Source of the DNA: Gilichinskyi gelida
GTDB taxonomy: Bacteria; Acidobacteriota; Thermoanaerobaculia; Gp7-AA8
NCBI GenBank assembly: GCA_038040385.1
Contig: JBBPII010000009.1
Span: 124,001-188,000 of the forward strand
Length of the DNA: 64,000 nt
Reading direction: 5' to 3'
Position numbers and translations under genes: made by a program. Under the pieces are notes generated by a model that saw only the letters and a list, made by a program, of their open reading frames with translations, did no database searches and had not been told where the DNA came from. Of the stretch, positions 16,025 to 24,477 are shown piece by piece. Positions within the stretch are counted from its first letter, which is position 1, and every line of letters starts with the position of its first letter.

Positions 16025-17655
16025 TGTGAGTGCCGCAGCACCCGCCCCGGCAGCTTCCCGGTCATCTGTCCGTCGCGCAGCACCGGTGTGCCGTTCACGA
16101 TCACGTTGCTGATGCCCTCGGAGTAGTGGTGCGGGTCTTCGTAGGTCGAGACGTCGCGGATGGTCTGCGGGTCGAAGACCACGACGTCGGCCTTCGCGCC
16201 GGTTTTCAGCACGCCGCGGTCGGCGAAGCCGGCGCGCGAGGCGGCGAGCGACGTCATTTTCCGCACCGCCTCCTCCAGCGGGAAGAGGTGCTCGTCGCGG
16301 ACGTAGTGGCCGAGGATGCGCGGGAACGTGCCGTAGGCGCGCGGGTGCGCGCCGTACTGGGCCATCGCGCCGACCACCGCCCCCGAGTCGGATCCGACGG
16401 CCACCCACGGCTGCTTCATGGCCAGCTTCAGGTCGTCTTCGCTGAGGCCGAAGTAGATGGCGATCGGCGACGACTTGCTCGCCTCGAACAGCCGTAGCGC
16501 CGCCTCCGCCGGATCGGTGCCCATGGCGCGGGCGATCTCGTCGAGCCGCTTGCGCTCGAACTGCGGCAGCGCGCCGCCGGGGACGTTGCGCACCAGGATC
16601 CCGTTGCCGCCGCTCTTGATGTAGTTGCTGGTGGCGCGCATGTCGTCGCCGATCTTCTTGCGCGCAGTGGGATCCTTGAGTCGCTCGACGAACTGGAGAT
16701 ACCCGCCGTCCAGCGCCCACGACGGGACGAGCGACGTCAGGTCGGTCGACGTTGCGGTGTACGGGTAGATCTGCGATGCGACGTCGAGCCCCGACGCGCG
16801 CGCCTTTTCGATTTTCGCCACCACCTCCGCCATATGCCCGCGCATTTTTCCGCCGGCTTTCAGATGGAAGATGTTGACCGGCGCGTTCGCCTCGCGGCCG
16901 ATGCGGAAGGCCTCGTCGAGCGCGTCCTCGATGCGATCCGCCTCGTTGCGCATGTGCGTCCAGTAGCCGCCTGCGCGCTTCGTCAGCGCGATGAGCTCTT
17001 CAGTCGTGGCGAAGCGCCCAGGCGGATAAATGAGCGCCGTCGAAAGCCCGATTGCACCTGCGCGCATCGACTCGTCGACGAGTTGCTCCATCTTCTTCAG
17101 TTCCTCGGCTGTTGGCGCCCGGTCGGCGCTGCCGAGGACGATCTCTCTCGCGCTGGCCTCCCCGACGTAGAACGCGAAGTTGATCGCCGAGCCGCGCGCC
17201 TCCACCACCCGCATGAAATCGTCGAGCGAGCGCCACGTCGCGTCCGGCATGCCCGGCAGCTTGGTGCGGTTGAACTCCTCCGCCATCGCGTCGTTGATGG
17301 GCCCGGGCGAATGGCCTTCGCCCGTCACCTCGGTCGTCACGCCCTGCCGCACTTTGCCCTCGAGCTGCGGATCGATGAGCACCGACCCCTCCGAATGCCC
17401 GAGGAGGTCGATGAAGCCGGGCGTCACCACTTGGTGCGACGCGTCGATGGTGACCGCCGACGTCGCGCCCGACAGATCGCCGATCGCCGCGATCGCGTCG
17501 CCGCGTATGCCGACGTCCGCGCGGAACCGCGCGCGTCCGGTGCCGTCGATCACCTCGCAGTTGATGATGCGAAGGTCGTAGTCGGGCGGACGGTTGGGGG
17601 CGTGGGGGGACGAGCAGGCGAGGAGGAGGAGAAGCGCGAGCGGCCGCGGGGTCAC
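16018..17655 (-). CDS. N-acyl-D-amino-acid deacylase-type amidohydrolase (lipoprotein)
   Basis: A 545-residue amidohydrolase with a lipobox-bearing signal (LALLLLLACSS). DLRIINCEVIDGTGRARFRA and VVTPGFIDLLGHSE begin the metal-dependent barrel; in this subfamily LLG(H/Q)SE replaces the usual HxH. TTEVTGEGHSPGP, IFHLKAGG, QIYPYTATSTDL, VAVGSDSGAV and GAKADVVVFDP are characteristic of the D-aminoacylase group. The GTG start shares a base with the stop of the PIG-L gene (TAGTG), so it is probably translationally coupled. Likely acts on D-amino-acid peptides or their acylated forms in the envelope. Confidence 0.87.
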   Translation of the reverse strand: MTPRPLALLLLLACSSPHAPNRPPDYDLRIINCEVIDGTGRARFRADVGIRGDAIAAIGDLSGATSAVTIDASHQVVTPGFIDLLGHSEGSVLIDPQLEGKVRQGVTTEVTGEGHSPGPINDAMAEEFNRTKLPGMPDATWRSLDDFMRVVEARGSAINFAFYVGEASAREIVLGSADRAPTAEELKKMEQLVDESMRAGAIGLSTALIYPPGRFATTEELIALTKRAGGYWTHMRNEADRIEDALDEAFRIGREANAPVNIFHLKAGGKMRGHMAEVVAKIEKARASGLDVASQIYPYTATSTDLTSLVPSWALDGGYLQFVERLKDPTARKKIGDDMRATSNYIKSGGNGILVRNVPGGALPQFERKRLDEIARAMGTDPAEAALRLFEASKSSPIAIYFGLSEDDLKLAMKQPWVAVGSDSGAVVGAMAQYGAHPRAYGTFPRILGHYVRDEHLFPLEEAVRKMTSLAASRAGFADRGVLKTGAKADVVVFDPQTIRDVSTYEDPHHYSEGISNVIVNGTPVLRDGQMTGKLPGRVLRHSHH

Positions 17656-18581
17656 TATCGCGCGACAGCCCGCAACGGCGCCGAAATGACCGGCTCGATC
17701 GTCGGGTACATGAAGAACAGCTCGTTGCGCCGCACGAAGGCGTTGCGCAGCAGGAAGACGTACGGTCGCTGGCTCTTGTACGTCATCAGCACGTCGTTCT
17801 TGGCCTGCATCACCCGGTCGCTGAGCGCGTAGGTCGTCCAGGAAAACGACTGCATGCGCGGCGGCGGCATCAGCGCGCGGGTGGGCTGGCGCACCAGCGA
17901 CTTGGCCATGCGGCCGGCGTGGACGAGGTACCCGAGGCGCGAGGGCTGGATGTGCAGATCCTCGAGCGCGATGTCGGTGATCTCCGCGGCGGCGCTGTGG
18001 TCGGGATGCAGGTCGAACGGCACGGGCGCGATGACCGTCGTCGGCTGCGCGATGTCCATCACCTGGCGCATGTCGTTCATCAGGCTGTCGTAGGTGTAGG
18101 GCGCGCCGGGCGAGAGGGCGTCGTCGTACGGCACGCTGCGCTCGAGCGTTCCGCGGGAGCGCACCACGGCGTTCGGATCGAACATCATCGCCTGCAGGCC
18201 GCGGTCGGGATATCCGAGGAAGAAGTAGTGGTCGGGCGCGATGCCGAGGAGCTGCATGGCCTTTTTGGCCTCGCCGATGCGCGTGCGGCCGACGGTCAGA
18301 TAGTTCGACGCCGTCGGCCCGAAGGTCTTGTTCATCAGCCGCGCGGAGAAGCGGTTGCAGTCGCCAGCGGTGAGGAAGACCACGTAGACCTCGGCGCCGT
18401 TGGCCATGGCGTCGATGGCGTACCCCCCGGCGCCGATCGACTCGTCGTCGATGTGCGGCGCGATGATGAGGACACGATCGTGCCGCTCCGCCGTCTGCAG
18501 ACGCGGGTATTGCACCGTGAGGTCGTTCTGGGGCGGCTTGAGTAGGAACATCGTGACGAACGTGACGAGAGTGAGCAGCAT
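17655..18581 (-). CDS. PIG-L family N-acetylglucosaminyl-type deacetylase
   Basis: A 308-residue zinc-dependent deacetylase. IIAPHIDDESIGAGG gives the PHxDDE metal motif and APVPFDLHPDHSAAA the third ligand. A short hydrophobic N-terminus (MLLTLVTFVTMFLL) anchors or exports it. The family removes acetyl groups from GlcNAc-containing lipids, glycosides or antibiotics. Coupled to the D-aminoacylase-type gene downstream and 23 bases after the histidine kinase gene, suggesting shared control. Confidence 0.87.
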   Translation of the reverse strand: MLLTLVTFVTMFLLKPPQNDLTVQYPRLQTAERHDRVLIIAPHIDDESIGAGGYAIDAMANGAEVYVVFLTAGDCNRFSARLMNKTFGPTASNYLTVGRTRIGEAKKAMQLLGIAPDHYFFLGYPDRGLQAMMFDPNAVVRSRGTLERSVPYDDALSPGAPYTYDSLMNDMRQVMDIAQPTTVIAPVPFDLHPDHSAAAEITDIALEDLHIQPSRLGYLVHAGRMAKSLVRQPTRALMPPPRMQSFSWTTYALSDRVMQAKNDVLMTYKSQRPYVFLLRNAFVRRNELFFMYPTIEPVISAPLRAVAR

Positions 18582-18604
18582 GGGCGTCGGGGCAACCGGG
18601 GCGA

Positions 18605-20047
18605 TTATTGCGGCAAAGCTGCAGGGCGGCAAGCGAATTCCCCGCCGTCCGATTGTGACGGCAACGCAATCACGAACGAGCTTCCCGAGGAGTCGGAGCG
18701 TTCGAGCGTGAGCGTGCCGCCGTGGGCCTCGGCGATCCAGCGGGCGATCGGAAGTCCGAGGCCGGCGCCGCCCATTGCCGCGCCCGCCGAATCGCGGCGT
18801 CGGACGCGGTCCGCGCGATAGAAACGCTCGAAGATGTGCGGCTGATCCTCGAGGCGAACTCCCGCTCCACGATCGCTGATCCGAATGGTCACCATGTCGC
18901 CCGAACGCTCCGATCGAATGCCGACGCTGCCGCCCACGGGAGTGAACTTGAGGGCGTTGTCGATCAGGTTGAAAAGCATTCGATGGATCAGATCTTCGTC
19001 GGCCACGATCACCGCATCCGAGGTCGTCTCGCACGTCAGCTCGATTTGTCTGGCCTGGGCCACGCTCCGCATGGCGCGGCCGGATTGGCCGATCACTTCG
19101 TCGATGTAAAAGCGCGTCTTCTGAATCGGATAATTGCCGGCATCGGTGCGCGCGAGCAGGAAAAGGTTCTGGACGATGCGCGTCAGCTTCCGCGCCGCGT
19201 TCTGCATGATTCCGATGCTCTCGCGATACTCAGCCTGCGAACGATCGGCGCGCGAGAGGGTCACATCGGCCTCCCCCTGGATGATTGCCACCGGGGTGCG
19301 CAGCTCGTGGGAGGCATCGGCCATGAAGCGGCGCTGGGATTCAAAGGAGCGCTGCAGCCGCTCGAGAAGATCGTTGAGCGTCGTGGCCAGAAAGCCGAGC
19401 TCGTCGCGCTCGTTCCCGACGGCGATCCGCTCGTCCAGAGTCTCGGCGCTGATCTGTCTCGCCTTCGCGCTCATCGAGGTCACCGGGGCGAGACTCTTTC
19501 TCGCCAGAAGATAGCCGCCGGCCGCCGCCGCGATGAGCGTCACGGGAATACCAAGGAAGAGCGCGCGCGCAGCGCCCCTGAGGCGTGCGCCTTGTTCGGC
19601 AAGATCGCGCGCCACCACCGCTGTATATCGCCGCCCCATGACATCGATCGGAACCCCGACCAGACGAATGCCGTCGTTGGCCGTCCCTCCCTGAACGGTC
19701 GCCGGGCCCGGGCCGCCGATGCGCGCAAACTCCGCGATGCGCTTTCTCTCCCCGGCACTCCACGGAGATTGTGAGCTGACCACGATCTCACCGCTGGGAG
19801 AGAAGACCGTGATCTGGCGGTCACTGCTGCGGAAGTCGAGCAACACCCCGCTTCCGGTCGTTGGCGGCAGCGGCTCGTTGGAGAATGCCGATGCAAATTC
19901 ACGGGCGGTATTGGCGAGGGAGGCGTCGGTTGCCGCGCGGATCTCTCTCGCCAGAATGAAGTAGGAGATCGTGCTGAAGGTGACGAGCACCAGCGCCAGG
20001 ATCGCCGTGTACCAGAGCGTCAGCCTGCCGCGGACAGAGTGGAGCAT
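18605..20047 (-). CDS. Two-component sensor histidine kinase
   Basis: A 480-residue membrane kinase. Two transmembrane helices (about 10-32 and 163-185) flank a periplasmic sensor region; HAMP follows (KSLAPVTSMSAKARQIS). H-box FMADASHELRTPVAII, N-box NLIDNALKFTP, G1 ISDRGAGV, G2 GAGLGLPIARW. ATG at 20047 overlaps the regulator stop (TGATG). CusS/QseC-like architecture. Genes on both sides are envelope-related, so the signal is probably envelope stress or a cell-wall compound. Confidence 0.92.
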   Translation of the reverse strand: MLHSVRGRLTLWYTAILALVLVTFSTISYFILAREIRAATDASLANTAREFASAFSNEPLPPTTGSGVLLDFRSSDRQITVFSPSGEIVVSSQSPWSAGERKRIAEFARIGGPGPATVQGGTANDGIRLVGVPIDVMGRRYTAVVARDLAEQGARLRGAARALFLGIPVTLIAAAAGGYLLARKSLAPVTSMSAKARQISAETLDERIAVGNERDELGFLATTLNDLLERLQRSFESQRRFMADASHELRTPVAIIQGEADVTLSRADRSQAEYRESIGIMQNAARKLTRIVQNLFLLARTDAGNYPIQKTRFYIDEVIGQSGRAMRSVAQARQIELTCETTSDAVIVADEDLIHRMLFNLIDNALKFTPVGGSVGIRSERSGDMVTIRISDRGAGVRLEDQPHIFERFYRADRVRRRDSAGAAMGGAGLGLPIARWIAEAHGGTLTLERSDSSGSSFVIALPSQSDGGEFACRPAALPQ

Positions 20048-20739
20048 CAGTTGTCGCCGGACGGATTGGTCTCGGGTTCGAGCATGTAACCAGAGCCGCG
20101 AACCGTGTGAATCAGCCGGCGCGGCGTCACCCGTTCGAATTGCCGGCGAAGGCGGTTGATGTAGACCTCGATCAGATTCGAGAAGGGGTCGAACTCCTCG
20201 TTCCACACGTGTTCGGCGATCTCTTCCCGCGTCACGATGCCTCCGCGGTTGCGAGCGAGGAACTCGAGGACGGCATACTCCTTGGTGGTCAACGTGAGCG
20301 GCTTCCCTTCGAACACGACGCGATGCGAACGAGTATCGATCTCCAGATCGCCGATCTGCATCAGAGGCGAGGTCGTCGCTCCTCCGCGCCGCAACAGCGC
20401 GCGCAGACGTGCCAGCAGCTCGGCGAACTCGAATGGCTTGGCCAGGTAGTCATCCGCTCCGGCATCGAGACCGGCGATCTTCTCGTCGACGCTGCCGCGC
20501 GCGGTGAGCATCAGGATGGGTACTGAAGAGCCCTCCGCGCGCAGGCTGCGACACACGGCCAATCCGTCCGGCGGAGGGATGAGCAGGTCGAGGACGATTG
20601 CATCGTACGTGTTGAGGCTGGCCATGTAGAGCGCTTGCTCGCCGTCCTCGACGACGTCGACGGCGTACGCCTGCTCGGTCAGCCCCTGTCGAATGAAACG
20701 GGCGACGTCACGATCGTCCTCAACCAGCAGCATGCGCAT
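20047..20739 (-). CDS. OmpR-family response regulator
   Basis: A 230-residue regulator. The receiver has VEDDRDVARF (acidic pair), IVLDLLIPPPDG with the phospho-acceptor Asp, LMLTARG and AKPFEFAEL; a winged-helix DNA-binding domain (about 130-220) has LTLTTKEYAVLEFLARN and FSNLIEVYINRLRRQFE. It overlaps the kinase gene by a base and starts 22 bases after the outer-membrane protein gene. It may act on the divergent promoters at 22328-22446. Confidence 0.93.
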   Translation of the reverse strand: MRMLLVEDDRDVARFIRQGLTEQAYAVDVVEDGEQALYMASLNTYDAIVLDLLIPPPDGLAVCRSLRAEGSSVPILMLTARGSVDEKIAGLDAGADDYLAKPFEFAELLARLRALLRRGGATTSPLMQIGDLEIDTRSHRVVFEGKPLTLTTKEYAVLEFLARNRGGIVTREEIAEHVWNEEFDPFSNLIEVYINRLRRQFERVTPRRLIHTVRGSGYMLEPETNPSGDN

Positions 20740-20761
20740 GAAACGAAAAGACTACACCTGG

Positions 20762-21586
20762 CTAGTCACCGCCAAAGCTGTATTGCCAGCCCACGAGCAC
20801 TCCCCAGGTCCCATCATTCTTTCGGAGGAATCCACTCTCCAGACTCTGGAAGGGCGTCATCTGCCAGGAGAAACCCACGGTTGCCTCGGTCTCGTTCGCG
20901 GCACCCCTGGCCGGCCCCCCGGTGCCGACGGTGCGAACGACCTCCGCATGCAGGTCGAAGAAATGGTTTAGCGGATAGGCAACCGCCAGCGACGCCTCGA
21001 CGAGGTTCGGCGCCTCGGGATCGCCCGAGGACGTGTAGAGCACGTTCGAGTCGACCTCGAAAAAGACAAAGTCCTTGCTGGCGATCAGACCGACGCTGTA
21101 GTCCGTACCGGTACTGCCAAGGTCTTCATCGCTCGCGGTCGCCCATTTGACCAAACCCAGCGCGGTCAGAGCGGGCGTGTATCGCCGTTCACGGATGGCC
21201 TCGTACTCGATCGAAGTCTCGAGATCCTCGAGACCTTTGATTTTGCCGATCTCCGGGTCCTTGCTATCGGCGAAGGCGAAAGCCGATTCGGCGGTCACGC
21301 GCAACCTCTGCGTGAAGTTGTAATCGAGCAGCAGAGGGAATGCCGTTTTCTTTTCGTCGTCGCTGCTCTCGAATTCGACACCGGTTCCGATGGTGAGCGC
21401 CAGCACTGGATTCCACGTGGAGGACGCGGACTTCTTCGTCCTGAAAACGGTTGATTGTGCGAAGAGCGGTTGAGCGAACGCGATCATGCAGCCAGCGATC
21501 AAGATGAAGACGCACAGGGCGGGTGACAAGCCCAGTGAGGCTGTGGCCGCGTCATCGCGGATGTTGATTTCCTTTCCCTGCTCCAT
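20762..21586 (-). CDS. Outer-membrane beta-barrel protein (MetA-pathway/transporter-like)
   Basis: A 274-residue exported protein with a long N-region before the hydrophobic core LCVFILIAGCMIAFAQPLFAQ. The mature part is rich in alternating strands (LALTIGTGVEFES, FPLLLDYNFTQRLRVTAESA, FVFFEVDSNVLY) and ends WGVLVGWQYSFGGD, an aromatic-terminated last strand of the Phenol_MetA_deg-type barrel. AGAGGAGGG lies before the ATG. It is in line with a lipoprotein gene 12 bases upstream and the two-component genes downstream. Confidence 0.7.
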   Translation of the reverse strand: MEQGKEINIRDDAATASLGLSPALCVFILIAGCMIAFAQPLFAQSTVFRTKKSASSTWNPVLALTIGTGVEFESSDDEKKTAFPLLLDYNFTQRLRVTAESAFAFADSKDPEIGKIKGLEDLETSIEYEAIRERRYTPALTALGLVKWATASDEDLGSTGTDYSVGLIASKDFVFFEVDSNVLYTSSGDPEAPNLVEASLAVAYPLNHFFDLHAEVVRTVGTGGPARGAANETEATVGFSWQMTPFQSLESGFLRKNDGTWGVLVGWQYSFGGD

Positions 21587-21598
21587 GTCGTCCCTCCT

Positions 21599-22324
21599 CT
21601 AGGGTCTTGTGATCGACTGCAGCATCACCACGGCGCCGCCTGTCGCTTCTTCTTTGACCAAGCCCACGCCCTTGGCGTACCACTTGTACTCGTGACCGGA
21701 TTCGAGCAGCGACCACTCCTTGGTCTTGACGCAGCCGGTGAAGGTGCCGGCCGGTACTTTCACCGTCTCGTTCAGCGCGACGATCTGCCCCATGTCCTCA
21801 GCCGCGCCTGGACCGTACTCCTGACGGTAGGGCGTGCCTGGCTGGGGTTGGCCCGGCATGAGTATCCCCGGCTGACCGCCGCTGATGCCGGCTTCCCACG
21901 AGCCCAATGTGCTGACCCGGCCTCCCGGGCTGATTTCCTTGGTGTCTTCACCGAAGTACCAGATCGTGCCGTCCTGCTGTGGCGCCAGCCAGTCGTACGT
22001 GTCTTCCGCGACGCGGCCGTACCTCATGACCACGTCGTGAACGACCACGCACTTCACGCCCATGACCATCTTCGTGTCGTGCGTCACGGTGACCTCGTTT
22101 TCGCTCACCTCTCCCTTGTCGTTCTCGGTGTACTTCAGGGTGGTGCCCGGAACGAGCGGGTAATAGGGGTTGGCGGCGGTGGTCTGGAAATCCGCGGGGT
22201 TGATCTGCGGGTGATAGTCAGCGGTGCGCAACCCAAAGGCGACACAGCCCGCGGTGAGAGTCAACAAGAGGACAACAGCGAGTGCTGCCATTGCGAGAGA
22301 ATGGGAAACGTGATCTCTGTGCAT
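21599..22324 (-). CDS. Predicted lipoprotein of unknown function
   Basis: A 241-residue lipoprotein: hydrophobic MAALAVVLLLTLTAGC ends in a good lipobox (TAGC). The body has a beta-rich segment PYYPLVPGTTLKYTENDKG, then YDWLAPQQDGTIWYFGEDTK and VKVPAGTFTGCVKTKEW, similar in style to secreted DUF proteins that begin YFPLxPGxxWxY. The ATG at 22324 has AAGGAG six bases upstream; the ATG at 22327 is possible. First gene of the minus-strand set that includes the two-component system. Confidence 0.75.
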   Translation of the reverse strand: MHRDHVSHSLAMAALAVVLLLTLTAGCVAFGLRTADYHPQINPADFQTTAANPYYPLVPGTTLKYTENDKGEVSENEVTVTHDTKMVMGVKCVVVHDVVMRYGRVAEDTYDWLAPQQDGTIWYFGEDTKEISPGGRVSTLGSWEAGISGGQPGILMPGQPQPGTPYRQEYGPGAAEDMGQIVALNETVKVPAGTFTGCVKTKEWSLLESGHEYKWYAKGVGLVKEEATGGAVVMLQSITRP

Positions 22325-22387
22325 CATTTTCTCCTTGGCCCGCACGGTAGCGAAGCAAAGATGAAGTGGCGTTAAACCGTGCGCACC

Positions 22388-22415
22388 GTTTGTGTTCATC
22401 CGGCGTTTATGTTCG
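22388..22415. promoter_or_regulatory. Direct repeat in the divergent control region
   Basis: GTTTGTGTTCA at 22388-22398 and GTTTATGTTCG at 22405-22415, 17 bases apart in phase, between the divergent lipoprotein and porin-like genes. OmpR-family regulators bind tandem repeats, and one is encoded 1.6 kb away, so this is a candidate site. Evidence is only the repeat itself. Confidence 0.25.
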
Positions 22416-22446
22416 AGGAGATACACAACGGAGACGGAGCCTGACG

Positions 22447-23508
22447 ATGAAACTCGATCGGTGTGCCCGTCTCATGTGTTGGATGACCGCGGCCTTGATG
22501 CTTGCGGTGCCGCTCTTCGGTGAGGAGGCGGAAGCCCCTCGCGTTCGCGTCGGCGGCTTTGCCGACCTCGAGCTTCATTCCTCATCGGAAGGCGACCGCG
22601 AAGGTCTCGACCTTGTCCAACTCGATCTCTACTCATCGGCAGCGCTGTCGGCGCGCTGGTCGGCCCTGGTCGAAGGCACGGCCGAACGAAGCTTGCGCGG
22701 GAGCAATCCTGGAGGGGAGACCGTCGATCTCGATCTCGAGCGTCTCTACATCGCCTACAGCCACTCCGATGCCTTCCGCCTGGAGATCGGACAGACGCAC
22801 ACCGGGATCGTTCGCTGGAACGAGCGCGAGCATCGCAGCCGTTTCCTGCAGACGCCGATCGACGTGCCGGCCATGGCGCGCCGTCCGCAGGCGGATGGTG
22901 CCTGGCCGCTCCGCTTCGTCGGTCTCTGGGTTTCGGGCCGCATCCCAGGACCTCTCGGCCTCAGCTACGGATCGGGAATCGGCGCGGGCTCGGGGCGCAA
23001 TCGCGACGAGACGCCGATCTTCGGAAGCGACCGTTCCATCGCGCTGGTGCTTTCGCTGACCATGGCGCCCGATGCGGTTCCCGGCTTCGATGTGTCGGCT
23101 GCCGCATACGCCGGCCGGCCCCGAGCCGCCGAGGAACCGCTGCGCGAGCGCGATGTGACGTTCTCCATCAATTATGTGAGGAGCGGGACGGAAGTCCGCG
23201 CCGAGTGGGGGCGCATGAATCACACCGCCTCGGACGTCGTCTACAGGACGACCGGTTACTACGCGCTCGTCTCCAAACGACTGTCGGGACGCGGCGAGCG
23301 GGCACGCCCCTATTTTCTGATCGATCGGCTTCGTGTCCCCGGCGATGAAACCTACCTCGCCGAAGTGTCGGAAGAGAATGCGTGGGCGGGTGGCGTGCGG
23401 TACGACATCTCGAACCGCTTCAGCATCAAAGGGGAGTATCGGTCGCAGCGCGCACCGAACGGCGAGCGCGAAGCACTTCTCGGCCTTCAGATCGGGCTGT
23501 CGTTCTGA
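22447..23508 (+). CDS. Porin-like outer-membrane protein
   Basis: A 353-residue exported protein with a cleavable signal (CWMTAALMLAVPLFGEEAEA). The mature chain alternates polar and hydrophobic residues through many predicted strands (VRVGGFADLELHS, LDLVQLDLYSSAALSARW, RFSIKGEYRS) and ends in a classical terminal strand LGLQIGLSF. It includes the segment AFRLEIGQTHTGIVRWNE found in phosphate-porin-like or maltoporin-like barrels of this sort. The next gene, two bases away, is a mini phosphate-binding-protein-like protein, so the pair may serve anion uptake. Confidence 0.7.
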   Translation: MKLDRCARLMCWMTAALMLAVPLFGEEAEAPRVRVGGFADLELHSSSEGDREGLDLVQLDLYSSAALSARWSALVEGTAERSLRGSNPGGETVDLDLERLYIAYSHSDAFRLEIGQTHTGIVRWNEREHRSRFLQTPIDVPAMARRPQADGAWPLRFVGLWVSGRIPGPLGLSYGSGIGAGSGRNRDETPIFGSDRSIALVLSLTMAPDAVPGFDVSAAAYAGRPRAAEEPLRERDVTFSINYVRSGTEVRAEWGRMNHTASDVVYRTTGYYALVSKRLSGRGERARPYFLIDRLRVPGDETYLAEVSEENAWAGGVRYDISNRFSIKGEYRSQRAPNGEREALLGLQIGLSF

Positions 23509-23510
23509 GC

Positions 23511-23981
23511 ATGACTTCCGCGGCTCTGGCGATGCTGCTTTTCATCCAAATCGCGGATCCCGCGCCGCCTGTGGCGACCGGGCGACTGGTGATCATCGTT
23601 TCGCCCGCGGTGCCGGTTAACGAGCTTTCACTCGCTGATCTTCGCCGCATCTACCTGGGCAGAATCACCCGGTGGCCCGACGGCCGTCGAATCGTACCGG
23701 CCGTGCTCCCGTCGAAGTCGGCCGAGCAGCGGGCCTTCCTGCTGCGGGTGGTGCAGATGGGGGAGATCGACTATGCCCAGCATTGGATCGGGCAGGTCTT
23801 TCGCGGCGAGGCAGCCGCACCGCCGCATCTGGCATCCTCGTCCGCGGAAGCGCGGCGATTCGTCGCCGAGCATCCGCAGGCCATCGCCTTCGTCTCCGCC
23901 GCGGATGTGGACGAGACCGTGCGCGTTGTCACGATCGAGCGAAAATCGGCCGGCCAGCCGGGCTATCCCCTCGCCTGGTGA
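23511..23981 (+). CDS. Mini periplasmic phosphate-binding-protein-like (PstS-like) protein
   Basis: A 156-residue exported protein resembling half of a PstS-type binding domain: VIIVSPAVPVNELSLADLRR, IYLGRITRWPDGRRIVP and HPQAIAFVSAADVDETVRVV match the recurring IF.G....W.dG motif and the C-terminal G-Y/F-V segment. Full PstS is about 350 residues, so this is the short form seen next to porin-like genes. It starts two bases after the porin-like stop. Ligand unknown. Confidence 0.78.
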   Translation: MTSAALAMLLFIQIADPAPPVATGRLVIIVSPAVPVNELSLADLRRIYLGRITRWPDGRRIVPAVLPSKSAEQRAFLLRVVQMGEIDYAQHWIGQVFRGEAAAPPHLASSSAEARRFVAEHPQAIAFVSAADVDETVRVVTIERKSAGQPGYPLAW

Positions 23982-24025
23982 GCGCGAACGTCATAAGATT
24001 TCGCAATCCTTCCGGAGGTCGTGAC

Positions 24026-24475
24026 ATGAAACTGACCGTCAACGGGAAGCCGCACGACGTTTCCTCTGCGTCCGACACCCCCCTGCTCTGGGTCCTTCGC
24101 GACGAACTGGCGATGACCGGCACGAAGTTCGGCTGCGGCCTGGGCCTCTGCGGCTCCTGCACCGTGCTCGCCGACGGCGACCCGATCCGTTCCTGCAGCA
24201 CCTCGCTCGCCGACGTCAAGGGGAAGAAGATCATCACCATCGAAGGGCTCTCGCCGACGCTCGCCCACCCGCTGCAGAAAGCGTGGATCGCGGAGAACGT
24301 GCCGCAGTGCGGCTACTGCCAGGCCGGCCAGATCATGTCCGCCGCAGGTCTGCTGATGAAAAAGAAGAAGCCGTCCGACGCCGACATCGACGAGGCCATG
24401 AACGGGAATCTCTGTCGCTGCGGGACCTACCAGCGCATCCGCAGAGCGATTCATCGCGCGGCGGACGAGGTGTAG
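24026..24475 (+). CDS. 2Fe-2S subunit of a xanthine-dehydrogenase-family enzyme
   Basis: A 149-residue electron-transfer subunit with two clusters: the plant-ferredoxin type in GCGLGLCGSCTVLADG plus RSCSTS, and the helical type in QCGYCQAGQIM plus NLCRCGTY. Typical of isoquinoline 1-oxidoreductase alpha-like (IorA) proteins. SD GGAGG lies upstream of the ATG. The catalytic subunit starts two bases after its stop. No separate FAD subunit gene is adjacent, as is usual for the IorAB type, which passes electrons to a cytochrome or other acceptor. Confidence 0.93.
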   Translation: MKLTVNGKPHDVSSASDTPLLWVLRDELAMTGTKFGCGLGLCGSCTVLADGDPIRSCSTSLADVKGKKIITIEGLSPTLAHPLQKAWIAENVPQCGYCQAGQIMSAAGLLMKKKKPSDADIDEAMNGNLCRCGTYQRIRRAIHRAADEV

Positions 24476-24477
24476 CC

